A stretch of 9,332 bases of DNA from Chitinophagaceae bacterium (GCA_025351145.1 JANXWM010000439.1:1-9332); one strand, 5' to 3'. Numbered from the stretch's first letter, positions 1 to 6,915 are shown. Made by a program: numbers and translations. The notes: generated by a model not told the origin, from the letters alone.

Positions 1-294
1 TTTAATATCGTTGTAACTCTTGCCCATCAGGCGTTTGGCGCTGAAGATGGTGTTTGCAGGATCAGTTTCCAGGTATTGTTTTGCCTCCTCTCCCACTATC
101 ACTTCGCCATGTTCGGTAAAGTGGATTACACTGGGCACAAGGCTGCTGCTGTTATGCTCTTTCAATGCCACCGGCTGTTTGGTTTCGGGGTGTATAATGG
201 CCACTAAACTATTGGTAGTCCCAAGGTCGATACCCACGATCATCTCTTCCTGCTGCAAACTTCCTGTTGCTATATTGATTGCTATTTTAGCCAT
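1..294 (-). CDS. hscA: Fe-S assembly chaperone HscA (Hsp70 family), N-terminal 98 residues only
   Basis: The minus-strand frame is open from the ATG at 292-294 to the window edge, so only the first 98 residues are visible. Residues 21-28 read GIDLGTTN, the Hsp70 phosphate-1 ATP-binding motif. They are followed by SLVA, LVPSVIHF and NTIFSAKRLMGKSYNDIK. An extension of about 18 residues before the GIDLGTTNS motif, and the close similarity of the NTI-S-KRLMG-S--DI segment to E. coli HscA, favour HscA over DnaK, which begins almost directly at the motif. HscA is a cytosolic ATPase that works with HscB to help transfer Fe-S clusters from the scaffold IscU. No Shine-Dalgarno is seen, and the leader is AT-rich (ATAAAAATATATC before ATG). 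Upstream lies a dispersed repeat and then pcm on the same strand. The Hsp70 call is near certain; the HscA assignment is good but rests on the N-terminus alone. Confidence 0.85.
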   Translation of the reverse strand, partial: MAKIAINIATGSLQQEEMIVGIDLGTTNSLVAIIHPETKQPVALKEHNSSSLVPSVIHFTEHGEVIVGEEAKQYLETDPANTIFSAKRLMGKSYNDIK

Positions 295-310
295 GATATA
301 TTTTTATGAA

Positions 311-546
311 CCCCGGCTGAAGAATATGTATTAAGCATCCATTGCGTCGCACTCTTGTACTTTAAGAATACTATTCAGCAAACAGCCGGACCTGCTATTT
401 TATTGAGCGGCAAAAGTATAACATTGAAAGTTGCCATAGGTTGCGAAAGAAGAAACAATTCATCGCGGGGATTTGCTGCGTCATAATCCGCCTGTACAAG
501 AGTGCGACGCAACTAAAGCTTCATAATATAACAGGACTTCTGGCCC
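311..546. repeat. Dispersed nested inverted repeat, copy 1 (complete)
   Basis: The left arm TTGCGTCGCACTCTTGTAC (342-360) and right arm GTACAAGAGTGCGACGCAA (494-512) are a perfect 19-bp inverted repeat around a 133-nt AT-rich loop. Outside the arms are the family flanks: CCCCGGCTGAAGAATAT on the left (from 311), and CTAAAGCTTCAT then CTGGCCC on the right (to 546). The outer ends are themselves roughly inverted. The copy fills the gap between pcm and hscA, both on the minus strand, and begins 9 bp after the pcm stop. The loop shows no convincing open frame. Exact ends are approximate. Confidence 0.85.
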
Positions 547-555
547 AAAAAATTC

Positions 556-1212
556 TTACCCGTTCTTACCGCTGAGCATGGGCACAAAAGAAAACTGATC
601 GAATAACTCTTCGCTGTAACTGCCGTCTTCATTTTTGGTAAGGCGCAGCATGCGTTGCGAACTGCCTTCATCTACAGGTATCACCATAAGGCCGCCTGTT
701 TTTAGTTGCGCAATCAATTTTGGCGGAATAAAAGGCGCGGCAGCGGTAATGAGTACTTTATCGAAAGGCGCATAAGAAGGCAGGCCTTCGAAACCATCGC
801 CATAGAAAAATTTAAGCCAGGGATATTTGGTTTTAAAAAAATAATCTTTTGTTTTTTCGTAAAGCTTTTTCTGGCGTTCAATAGTAAAAACCTTTGCACC
901 CATTTCAGCCAGAACCGTTGCCTGGTAAGTGCTTCCGGTGCCTATCTCCAGCACTTTATCGTTGCGTTTTACCTGGAGCAATTGTGTTTGGTAAGCTACG
1001 GTATAAGGCTGCGAAATGGTTTGCCCTTCACCAATGGGGAAAGCCCTGTCTTCGTAAGCAATCTTATCAAATGCTGAATCTAAAAAATAGTGGCGGGGAA
1101 TATGGTTGATGGCAGTTAATACATCTTCATCGGTAATGCCTTTGTTGCGTAATACTTTTATTAACTGGTTGCGCATGCCCTTGTGCTGGTATGTGTCCTC
1201 AAATTTTCTCAT
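556..1212 (-). CDS. pcm: Protein-L-isoaspartate (D-aspartate) O-methyltransferase
   Basis: This 218-residue protein matches the usual length and layout of bacterial PCMT. The enzyme uses S-adenosylmethionine to methylate L-isoaspartyl residues in damaged cytosolic proteins, which starts their repair. Visible hallmarks are PIGEGQTISQPY (59-70), the SAM-binding motif VLEIGTGSTYQ (87-97), the acidic residue of post-I in FTIERQ (109-114), GDGFEGLP (138-145), DKVLITAAAP (151-160) and LKTGGLMVIPV (170-180). Most family members I know have Gly where this protein has Thr in the GTGSGYQ motif. The ATG at 1210-1212 is chosen because it gives full family length. It has no Shine-Dalgarno, and a Bacteroidota -7-like box (TAGCTTTG) lies five bases upstream, so the message may be leaderless. 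Directly past the stop lies dispersed repeat copy 1. Confidence 0.95.
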   Translation of the reverse strand: MRKFEDTYQHKGMRNQLIKVLRNKGITDEDVLTAINHIPRHYFLDSAFDKIAYEDRAFPIGEGQTISQPYTVAYQTQLLQVKRNDKVLEIGTGSTYQATVLAEMGAKVFTIERQKKLYEKTKDYFFKTKYPWLKFFYGDGFEGLPSYAPFDKVLITAAAPFIPPKLIAQLKTGGLMVIPVDEGSSQRMLRLTKNEDGSYSEELFDQFSFVPMLSGKNG

Positions 1213-1217
1213 CGGTG

Positions 1218-1225
1218 CAAAGCTA
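1218..1225 (-). promoter_or_regulatory. Candidate -7 box of pcm (TAGCTTTG)
   Basis: The minus strand reads TAGCTTTG, a full match to the Bacteroidota -7 consensus TAnnTTTG, ending five bases before the pcm ATG. No TTG-type -33 element is found at the usual 17-23 base spacing. Transcription from here would begin at or next to the start codon and give a leaderless or nearly leaderless mRNA. Confidence 0.4.
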
Positions 1226-1279
1226 AAAATTAGTTGGTAGTTTATGGGTTGTAGTTTGCGGATTGCAACCGTTGTTAAT

Positions 1280-1313
1280 AAAAAAATGCTGCGGAAATTT
1301 TATCCACAGCATT
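1280..1313 (-). terminator. Rho-independent terminator of the esterase gene
   Basis: On the minus strand AATGCTG (1313-1307) pairs with CAGCATT (1291-1285). TGGA/TCCG-like inner bases allow a partly extended stem over an AT-rich loop, and seven T residues follow (1286-1280). It lies 18 bp past the stop of the esterase at 1332 and before pcm, so the two genes are probably separate transcripts. Confidence 0.75.
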
Positions 1314-1331
1314 CTGTTTAAAAATATATAA

Positions 1332-3287
1332 TTAAAAAGAAAACTTTCCTTCTTCGGTAATGCCTTTCCAGTTGTCTGTTCTAAAAGGTGATGCAGGAAA
1401 ACCTTCTTTATTGAAAAGATTGTCTTCGCCTGCATCATCTGCCCAGCCAAAATGAACTGCAACGGGATTGCTTACTTCATCGCTATAAACAACTACATGA
1501 TCGCCTTCTATCATCGCTTTTGCATAATGAAACTGTTTATCATTGCCGGCAATTTCAAAGCCTGTCAAATAGCCGTATTTATCTTTTGCCATTAAGCCCG
1601 TTCCTGTTTGCGTAAACGAAACAATAACCTTGTTGCCATTCACTTTCATGGACTGATACGTTGGCCCGCCGTACACGTTATCTTTCGCATACACATTGTG
1701 AAGTGCAATAGCCGCAAGCCTTTTGCCCACATCCTGTTTATTTTTGGGGTGTATATCGTTACTGGTTCCAATATCTGTTGTAACGGCCATGCCTGTATTG
1801 GGCAAAGATAAAGTCATGGTTTGTGCTTCGCGTAATTCGCCCCATGTGCTTCCGTTTTTACTGTTGCCATTGGCTGAATTAAAACTCGCCAACTGTACAA
1901 AATAGAATGGAAAATCTCCCTGGTTCCAGTGCTGCCGCCAGTCTGTAATCATCAGCGGAAATGCTTTTCGGTACTGGTATGCACGGCCGGCGTTCGATTC
2001 GCCCTGGTACCATAAAGCGCCTTCTATTGCATAAGGAATTAATGGGTTCAGCATGGCATTGAACAACAATGTGGGATAATCATTAGGGCCAACCGATGCA
2101 TTGCCTTTTATCACTGATTCTACTTTAAATAACCAGTCGCCAGCCAGCGGCTGCATTTTATTTTCAATGGTTAATTTCATATCATTGGCTTCGCCATAAA
2201 CACCCCCGCCGCCGCCGGTATCTTCCACGCGAACGGCAATTATATTTTCGCCTGCTTTTAAAATTCCGGGAGGGATTGTATATTTTCTTTCGGCATTATA
2301 AGCATTGGTGCTGCCCACTTTTAGGCCGTTTATATAAGTTACATCATTGTCATCAATCATGGCCAGTTCAAGCGTTGCAGCTTTACCAGCATCAGCTGCT
2401 GAAACCGTAATTGTTTTACGGAACCATACTATACCATCGAGACCATCTAAACCTTGCTGCTCCCATTCGCCGGGCAGTTTCATGTGCGGCCATTTACCAT
2501 CATCAAACGAATTATTTTTCCATGAAGCGGCATCTGCATTATTATCGAATGCGCCCTGCAGGGATTCTAATTTTTTCTTCATTATATCCGCCTTTACTTT
2601 GCCCAGCGAGTCAAGGTTTAACGAAGGCATGCCAGCAATCATACTTTTAAATTCATCACTGTTTTCAAATGCTTCACGGCTTGTCCATGTTTCAGAATGT
2701 GTGCCACCCCAGGAAGTATGGATCAAGCCAATAGGTATCTTTAATTCATTATAAAGTTCCCTTGCAAAGAAAAAACCAACGGCCGTAAAATCGCCCACTG
2801 TTTCCGGGCTGCAAACTTTCCATTCGCCGCCGGTAATATCATTCTTTGGTACAGCACTTACTGTTTTTGGAACCGCGAAATGATGTATCATCGGGTAATT
2901 CGCCGAGGCGATTTCTTTATCTGCATTAATTACTCCCTTTACACTGAATTCCATATTGCTCTGGCCGCTGCATAGCCATACTTCGCCCACCAACACATTA
3001 GAAATGGTAATGGTATTTTTTCCTTTCACCACTAATGTAAAAGGCCCGCCGGCAGTTTCTGCATCCAGCTTAACCATCCATTTTCCACTTTTATCAGCTT
3101 TAATATTTTTTGTTTGGTTATTAAACTGAACCGCAATTTTTTCATTCGCAGTTGCCCAGCCCCAAACAGGAATTGGCTTGTTGCGCTGCAGCACCATATT
3201 ATCGCCAAATATTTTTGGCAGGCTTACATTGGCAAAAGCGCTTACACAAAAAACAAAGAAAGCAGCAGATAAAAATATTTTTTTCAT
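1332..3287 (-). CDS. Secreted sialate O-acetylesterase-like SGNH carbohydrate esterase
   Basis: This 651-residue protein has a signal peptide (MKKIFLSAAFFVFCVSAFA, then NVSLP), so it is exported to the periplasm or beyond. A beta-sandwich domain follows (about 20-100). The SGNH hydrolase core then starts with GEVWLCSGQSNME (101-113), where Ser110 is the expected nucleophile. It continues with GLIHTSWGG (187-195), ALWYQGESNA (424-433) and SNDIHPKNK (509-517), where Asp511 and His513 complete the likely catalytic triad. Residues about 250-375 (SWKNNSFDDGKWPHMKLPG..., WFRKTITV..., YINGLKVG) interrupt the core and look like a galactose-binding jelly-roll such as those of GH2 enzymes. The family removes O-acetyl groups from sialic acids or from plant hemicelluloses; the true substrate cannot be read here. 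No SusCD or glycoside hydrolase gene is adjacent. The ATG at 3287 is fixed by the signal peptide. A terminator follows the gene. Confidence 0.9.
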   Translation of the reverse strand: MKKIFLSAAFFVFCVSAFANVSLPKIFGDNMVLQRNKPIPVWGWATANEKIAVQFNNQTKNIKADKSGKWMVKLDAETAGGPFTLVVKGKNTITISNVLVGEVWLCSGQSNMEFSVKGVINADKEIASANYPMIHHFAVPKTVSAVPKNDITGGEWKVCSPETVGDFTAVGFFFARELYNELKIPIGLIHTSWGGTHSETWTSREAFENSDEFKSMIAGMPSLNLDSLGKVKADIMKKKLESLQGAFDNNADAASWKNNSFDDGKWPHMKLPGEWEQQGLDGLDGIVWFRKTITVSAADAGKAATLELAMIDDNDVTYINGLKVGSTNAYNAERKYTIPPGILKAGENIIAVRVEDTGGGGGVYGEANDMKLTIENKMQPLAGDWLFKVESVIKGNASVGPNDYPTLLFNAMLNPLIPYAIEGALWYQGESNAGRAYQYRKAFPLMITDWRQHWNQGDFPFYFVQLASFNSANGNSKNGSTWGELREAQTMTLSLPNTGMAVTTDIGTSNDIHPKNKQDVGKRLAAIALHNVYAKDNVYGGPTYQSMKVNGNKVIVSFTQTGTGLMAKDKYGYLTGFEIAGNDKQFHYAKAMIEGDHVVVYSDEVSNPVAVHFGWADDAGEDNLFNKEGFPASPFRTDNWKGITEEGKFSF

Positions 3288-3365
3288 ATTGAACCGTTAA
3301 GTGTTAAAGCAACAATTTATACAACTTCAATCAATGATATTTATAAACCGGGTTTTTATTTTTTT

Positions 3366-3566
3366 GAGCCAGGCTGAAGTATCTTATATGAGGCATCCGT
3401 TGCGTCGCACTCTTGTGCGTTGGGAACATTATTCAGCTAAAGGCTGCACACTATAAGCCGCAGGCGAAAAATGCAGCAGCCTGCAGTGTGCAGCCCAAAG
3501 CTTATGGCTATTCTGCGGTACAAGAGTGCGACGCAAGTAAAGCTCAATAAATAACAGATGCAGGGT
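3366..3566. repeat. Dispersed nested inverted repeat, copy 2 (complete)
   Basis: Left arm TTGCGTCGCACTCTTGTGC (3400-3418) and right arm GTACAAGAGTGCGACGCAA (3518-3536) pair with one mismatch around a loop of 99 nt. The left flank AGGCTGAAGTAT...GGCATCCG and right flank GTAAAGCT match the other copies. The loop carries its own perfect 11-bp inverted repeat (GGCTGCACACT at 3442-3452, AGTGTGCAGCC at 3485-3495), so the element can fold into stacked hairpins. It sits between two divergently transcribed genes (starts at 3287 and 3671), so it is not simply a terminator. The outer ends are approximate. Confidence 0.85.
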
Positions 3567-3670
3567 AACAAAAAAATTTTTGTTCACTAAATATATAGTG
3601 TTAGATTGCCATTTGAAAACAATCTCCTCGAAAAATCTTTCTCTTTTTTTAAACTTTTAAAACAACATGT

Positions 3671-4222
3671 ATGAAAAAAATTCTTTTTTGCGCTTTTGCG
3701 TGTTCTGCCTTTGTTGCATGCTCTAATCAACAACTCGCAGACGAAAAATCAACGACTGCAACTACTGCTGCCACAGAAACAAAACCCCAGGCTGCAGAAT
3801 TTGCCGATGCAAAATATGCTGACATTGGAAAAAAAGGTTTGGCTGCTTTGTCAAGCGGCGACATTGATGCATGGATGAATGATTTTGCCGATGGTGCAAA
3901 ATATTACTGGAATAGCGGCGACAGCCTTATAGGCAAGGCAGCTATTGCAGCCTATTGGAAAAACAGGAGAACGACTGTGATAGATTCAATCAGTTATATG
4001 AACGACATTTGGCTGCCGGTTAAAGTAAATGAACCACAGCAAAAAGTACAAGCACCCGGTGTGTGGTTATTGGGATGGTACCAGGTACAGGCAAAATATA
4101 AAAACGGCAAAAGGATGGGTCAATGGATACATACGGATTATCACTTCGATGCAAATGATAAAATTGACCAGGTTATTCAGTACATAGACAGGGCTCCAAT
4201 TAATGCAGCACTGGCAAAATAA
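3671..4222 (+). CDS. Small lipoprotein with NTF2/SnoaL-like domain
   Basis: The 183-residue protein begins with a lipoprotein signal peptide. The hydrophobic stretch ends in F-V-A-C with the likely lipidated Cys17, followed by a low-complexity Thr/Ala-rich linker (about 20-45), so it should be anchored in the cell envelope. Residues about 46-178 look like an NTF2/SnoaL-like fold: a helical start (YADIGKKGLAALSSGDIDAW), then DFADGAKYYWNSGDSLIGKAAIAAYW, the typical line in which a small cone-shaped pocket domain describes 'load, size, choice of K', and a C-terminal strand pair (WIHTDYHFDANDKIDQVIQYID). Such domains bind small ligands or act as small enzymes; none can be named here. No Shine-Dalgarno is present, and the leader is A/T-rich (TTTTAAAACAACATGT before ATG). 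A strong terminator follows the stop. The gene is monocistronic and divergent from the esterase. The domain call is by pattern only. Confidence 0.8.
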   Translation: MKKILFCAFACSAFVACSNQQLADEKSTTATTAATETKPQAAEFADAKYADIGKKGLAALSSGDIDAWMNDFADGAKYYWNSGDSLIGKAAIAAYWKNRRTTVIDSISYMNDIWLPVKVNEPQQKVQAPGVWLLGWYQVQAKYKNGKRMGQWIHTDYHFDANDKIDQVIQYIDRAPINAALAK

Positions 4223-4245
4223 TTCTTACGGCAGAAGTATTTTCG

Positions 4246-4285
4246 CTGCACATAAACTGATAATGTTTTTGTGCAGTTTTTTTTT
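4246..4285 (+). terminator. Rho-independent terminator of the lipoprotein gene
   Basis: CTGCACA (4246-4252) pairs with TGTGCAG (4270-4276). After a single T-T mismatch, AAAC pairs with GTTT around a 7-nt loop, making an 11-bp interrupted stem, followed by nine T residues (4277-4285). It begins 23 bp past the stop codon at 4222. Confidence 0.9.
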
Positions 4286-4308
4286 GCGGCTATGTCGAAA
4301 ACCTGCAG

Positions 4309-4392
4309 GCCCGGCTGTTGAAAGTTCAATAATGTTATAAAGTACAAGAGTGCGACGCAAGGGACGATCAGAAAAAAACTGGTGCCCGGTTC
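4309..4392. repeat. Dispersed inverted repeat, copy 3 (internally deleted)
   Basis: The outer left end GCCCGGCTG (4309-4317), the right arm GTACAAGAGTGCGACGCAA (4342-4360, identical to the complete copies) and an outer right end GTGCCCGGTTC are present. The left arm and most of the loop are missing: only about 24 bp separate the outer left end from the right arm. It reads as a deletion derivative of the same element, lying between the convergent lipoprotein and rlmI-like genes. Confidence 0.7.
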
Positions 4393-4419
4393 ATCATATG
4401 CTTAATAAAAGTACCCGGC
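4372..4419 (-). terminator. Possible terminator of the rlmI-like gene
   Basis: On the minus strand GCCGGGT (4419-4413) can pair with ACCGGGC (4390-4384) with one G-G mismatch and a 22-nt loop. Seven T residues follow at 4378-4372, five bases beyond the stem. It overlaps the right end of repeat copy 3. The loop is long and the stem imperfect, so this is only a candidate. Confidence 0.35.
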
Positions 4420-4425
4420 GATAAA

Positions 4426-5601
4426 CTATCTGTCTGTTACTTCCACTATTAAAAACTTTAAATAGTTGGTATTTTCCAAACCCCAAACAATGGGGTGGTC
4501 GCTTGCCTGTGCACGAAATATTACCTGCCGCAATTTTTTCTTTGCATCTTTTGCAGCGGCTTCAATAGTATGTAAAAACAAATCGGGAGATACAAGATTG
4601 GTGCAGCTTGAAGTAACCAGGAAGCCACCATTCCTCAACAGTTTCATACCACGCAGGTTTATTTCTTTGTAGCCCGAAACTGCTTTGTCAATATGTTCGC
4701 GACTCTTGGTAAATGCCGGCGGATCGAGCATTACCACATCGTATTTTCTTTCTTCTTTTGTAAAATTTTTCAATGCATCAAAAGCATTTACAGCTTCGAA
4801 TTTGCAGATATTTTCAAGTCCGTTCAGCTTGGCGTTTTTGTTGGCCTGTTCAACTGCGTTCGCCGAAATATCAAGCCCAAGCACCTGCTTTGCACCATAA
4901 TGGGCTGCATGGATTTCGAATGTGCCCGTGTAAGTAAAAGCGCCCAAGACTTCCGCATCTTTTACAATATTTTTTATGGCCCGGCGGTTATCGCACTGAT
5001 CGAGAAAGTAACCTGTTTTTTGACCATTCTCTATATCAACATAAAACTGCAACCCATTTTCATTGATGATGATATTCGTATCGAATGGCGCTGATAAAAA
5101 ACCTTTCTGCTGCTCCAAACCTTCCAGCTCCCTTACAGGAACATCGTTGCGCTCATAAATACCTTTGGGGTTAAAGATACCCTGCAAAGCCTTTACTATA
5201 GCAGGTTTCCAGCGGTCGATACCAAGCGACAAAGTTTGAATTACAAAAAAATCATTGAATTTATCAATGATCAAAGCGGGCAGTTCATCGGCTTCCCCAA
5301 ACACCAAACGGCAGTTTTCTATGTAGCCAATTTTCTTCCTGTATTGCCATGCATCGCTGATGCTCTTATAAAAAAAAGCTTCATTAATTTCTTCCTTTTT
5401 GCGTGTGAGCAATCGCACGGCGATCTGCGATTTTTGATTGATGTAACCACTCCCTGCAAATTTTCCATCGGCAAAAAAAACATCCACGATATCGCCACCG
5501 GTTACTTCACCTGAAATTTTTTCAATCTCATTTCCATAGATCCACGGATGCCCGTTGGCGATGCGGTTAGCAATCTTTTTTCTAAGAAAAACTTTAGTCA
5601 T
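4426..5601 (-). CDS. rlmI: RlmI-like class I SAM-dependent 23S rRNA (cytosine-5) methyltransferase
   Basis: The 391-residue protein is close to the length of E. coli RlmI (about 396), which makes m5C1962 in 23S rRNA. The N-terminal region (about 1-75, with NRIANGHPWIYGNEI and GDIVDVF) is a PUA-type RNA-binding domain. A central domain has ERNDVPVRELEGL (150-162) and FYVDIENGQKTGYFLDQ (186-202). The Rossmann methyltransferase part shows motif I VLGAFTYTG (218-226), GLDIS (242-246), VVMLDPPAF (289-297) and the Cys-containing SSCTNLVSPDLF (331-342), where Cys333 corresponds to the SCS motif of RlmI. The C-terminus keeps ASDHP. The protein acts on ribosomal RNA in the cytosol. The ATG at 5601 gives the full PUA domain. 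It has no Shine-Dalgarno, but TATCTTTG lies four bases upstream. The exact rRNA target is inferred from family only. Confidence 0.88.
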   Translation of the reverse strand: MTKVFLRKKIANRIANGHPWIYGNEIEKISGEVTGGDIVDVFFADGKFAGSGYINQKSQIAVRLLTRKKEEINEAFFYKSISDAWQYRKKIGYIENCRLVFGEADELPALIIDKFNDFFVIQTLSLGIDRWKPAIVKALQGIFNPKGIYERNDVPVRELEGLEQQKGFLSAPFDTNIIINENGLQFYVDIENGQKTGYFLDQCDNRRAIKNIVKDAEVLGAFTYTGTFEIHAAHYGAKQVLGLDISANAVEQANKNAKLNGLENICKFEAVNAFDALKNFTKEERKYDVVMLDPPAFTKSREHIDKAVSGYKEINLRGMKLLRNGGFLVTSSCTNLVSPDLFLHTIEAAAKDAKKKLRQVIFRAQASDHPIVWGLENTNYLKFLIVEVTDR

Positions 5602-5605
5602 TCGG

Positions 5606-5613
5606 CAAAGATA
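5606..5613 (-). promoter_or_regulatory. Candidate -7 box of the rlmI-like gene (TATCTTTG)
   Basis: The minus strand reads TATCTTTG, a full match to the Bacteroidota -7 consensus TAnnTTTG, four bases before the ATG. A clear -33 TTG at normal spacing is not present. The geometry is the same as at pcm and suggests a leaderless transcript. Confidence 0.4.
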
Positions 5614-5625
5614 AATGCATTTTTT

Positions 5626-5802
5626 GGGCCGTGCAGTATAGCATTGCTCATCGTCTCTTGCGTCGCACTCTTATACTACAGAATATATGGCATCAAAGCA
5701 AAAAGGCAATAGATAAAGAGTAATGCGCATTGCTCAATAAGGAACAGAAAGTACAAGAGTGCGACGCAACGAAAGCTTCATTTATATCCAAATGCCGGGT
5801 TC
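5626..5802. repeat. Dispersed nested inverted repeat, copy 4 (complete, short loop)
   Basis: Left arm TTGCGTCGCACTCTTATAC (5658-5676) and right arm GTACAAGAGTGCGACGCAA (5751-5769) pair with one mismatch around a 74-nt loop, the shortest of the complete copies. The outer ends GGGCCGTGCAGTAT (5626 on) and CCGGGTTC (to 5802) resemble those of the other copies, and the right flank CGAAAGCTTCAT is shared. It fills the gap between the fabH-like stop (16 bp away) and the rlmI-like start. Confidence 0.85.
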
Positions 5803-5818
5803 AAAATTGCATTTAATA

Positions 5819-6874
5819 CTACCACCTTAGTAATGCACTGCCCCAGGTAAAGCCACTGCCAAAAGCTGCAAGGCATACAAGGTCGCCTTCTTTTATTTTG
5901 CCCATTTCCCAGGCTTCGCATAATGCTATGGGAATGCTGGCTGCAGTAGTATTGCCAAATTTTTGAATATTGTTGTGTACCTGATCATCCCTCAATTTTA
6001 GTTTGTGCTGTATAAACTGGCTGATGCGCAGGTTGGCCTGGTGGGGGATTAATAAATTTATATCTGAGGGCTTAAGCCCGCTGGTGTGCAAGGCTTCCAT
6101 AATTACTTCGGGGAATTTATCTACCGCTTTCTTAAACACGGCCTGGCCGTCCATATTGGGATAAAAATCATAAGCTGCCATTTCCTCTGGCGACATAAAC
6201 GCTCTTCCAAATGGCTGGTTGGTTTGCCGCTGTTTTTTACTTTCGTCCGGTTCATGAATACCGCCGTGAAAGCCAGGATTCATCATGCTCAATAATTCAG
6301 CACCAAGCCCATCGCTATGCAAATGGGTACTTAAGATTCCCTGATTCTCTTTTTCTGTTGCCTGCAAAACCACCGCCCCTGCCCCATCGCCGAATATTAC
6401 GGTTACGTTGCGGCCCCTTGTGGTAAAATCAAGACCGAACGAATGTACTTCTGCCCCAACAACTAAAATATTCTTGTACATCCCGGTTTTTATAAACTGG
6501 TCGGCAATGCTGATGCTGTAAATAAAACCGCTGCACTGGTTGCGAATATCAATGGCGCCAATTTCCCGCATGCCCATGGTACGTTGCAGCAATACGCCGC
6601 AACCCGGAAAATAATAATCAGGGCTTAGTGTTGCAAAAAGAATTAAGTCAATATCCTGCGCCGTAATACCTGCCCTTTCAATGGCAATGGCCGCCGCTTT
6701 AACGCCCATGGTGGTAGATGTTTCTTTATAAGGTGCTGCGTAATGGCGCTCTTTTATACCGGTACGTTCCTGAATCCAGGCATCGTTGGTATCCATTACC
6801 TGCGTGAGATCGTTATTGGTTACTACCTGTTCAGGAATATACATTCCAACACCGGCAATCTTTGATTTTGGCAT
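5819..6874 (-). CDS. fabH: FabH-like 3-oxoacyl-ACP synthase III (KAS III)
   Basis: The 351-residue thiolase-fold condensing enzyme shows DTNDAWIQERTGI (28-40), the nucleophile Cys114 in IRNQCSGFIYS (110-120), FGDGAGAVVLQ (161-171), His278 in IPHQANLRI (276-284) and Asn308 in KFGNTTAASIPIAL (305-318). This is the complete Cys-His-Asn triad of KAS III. FabH condenses acetyl-CoA or a branched acyl-CoA with malonyl-ACP to start fatty-acid synthesis in the cytosol. The protein is somewhat longer than E. coli FabH (317 residues) because of extra residues around 198-240 (MMNPGFHGG... to ...YDFYPN). The IRNQCSGF context differs from the usual ISAACAGF, so a specialised paralogue, such as one using another starter acyl group, is possible. 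The ATG at 6874 starts directly before the first beta strand. No fab genes are adjacent. Confidence 0.88.
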   Translation of the reverse strand: MPKSKIAGVGMYIPEQVVTNNDLTQVMDTNDAWIQERTGIKERHYAAPYKETSTTMGVKAAAIAIERAGITAQDIDLILFATLSPDYYFPGCGVLLQRTMGMREIGAIDIRNQCSGFIYSISIADQFIKTGMYKNILVVGAEVHSFGLDFTTRGRNVTVIFGDGAGAVVLQATEKENQGILSTHLHSDGLGAELLSMMNPGFHGGIHEPDESKKQRQTNQPFGRAFMSPEEMAAYDFYPNMDGQAVFKKAVDKFPEVIMEALHTSGLKPSDINLLIPHQANLRISQFIQHKLKLRDDQVHNNIQKFGNTTAASIPIALCEAWEMGKIKEGDLVCLAAFGSGFTWGSALLRW

Positions 6875-6915
6875 AGCGGGAGAATTATGTTTTGCTTATA
6901 CAATTATTAAGCTTT

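Noticed and set aside
20..334. Plus-strand open frame of 104 codons over the hscA start
   Set aside because: It is antisense to the clear Hsp70 N-terminus and has no homology pattern or start signal.
1223..1462. Minus-strand open frame of 79 codons at the esterase 3' end
   Set aside because: It overlaps the esterase in another frame and runs through its terminator.
2347..2754. Plus-strand open frame of 135 codons inside the esterase gene
   Set aside because: It is antisense to a strongly supported coding region and has no recognisable domain or signal.
3366..3566. Repeat copy 2 as a rho-independent terminator
   Set aside because: It lies between divergent starts, the main loop is 99 nt and there is no T-tract directly after the arm.
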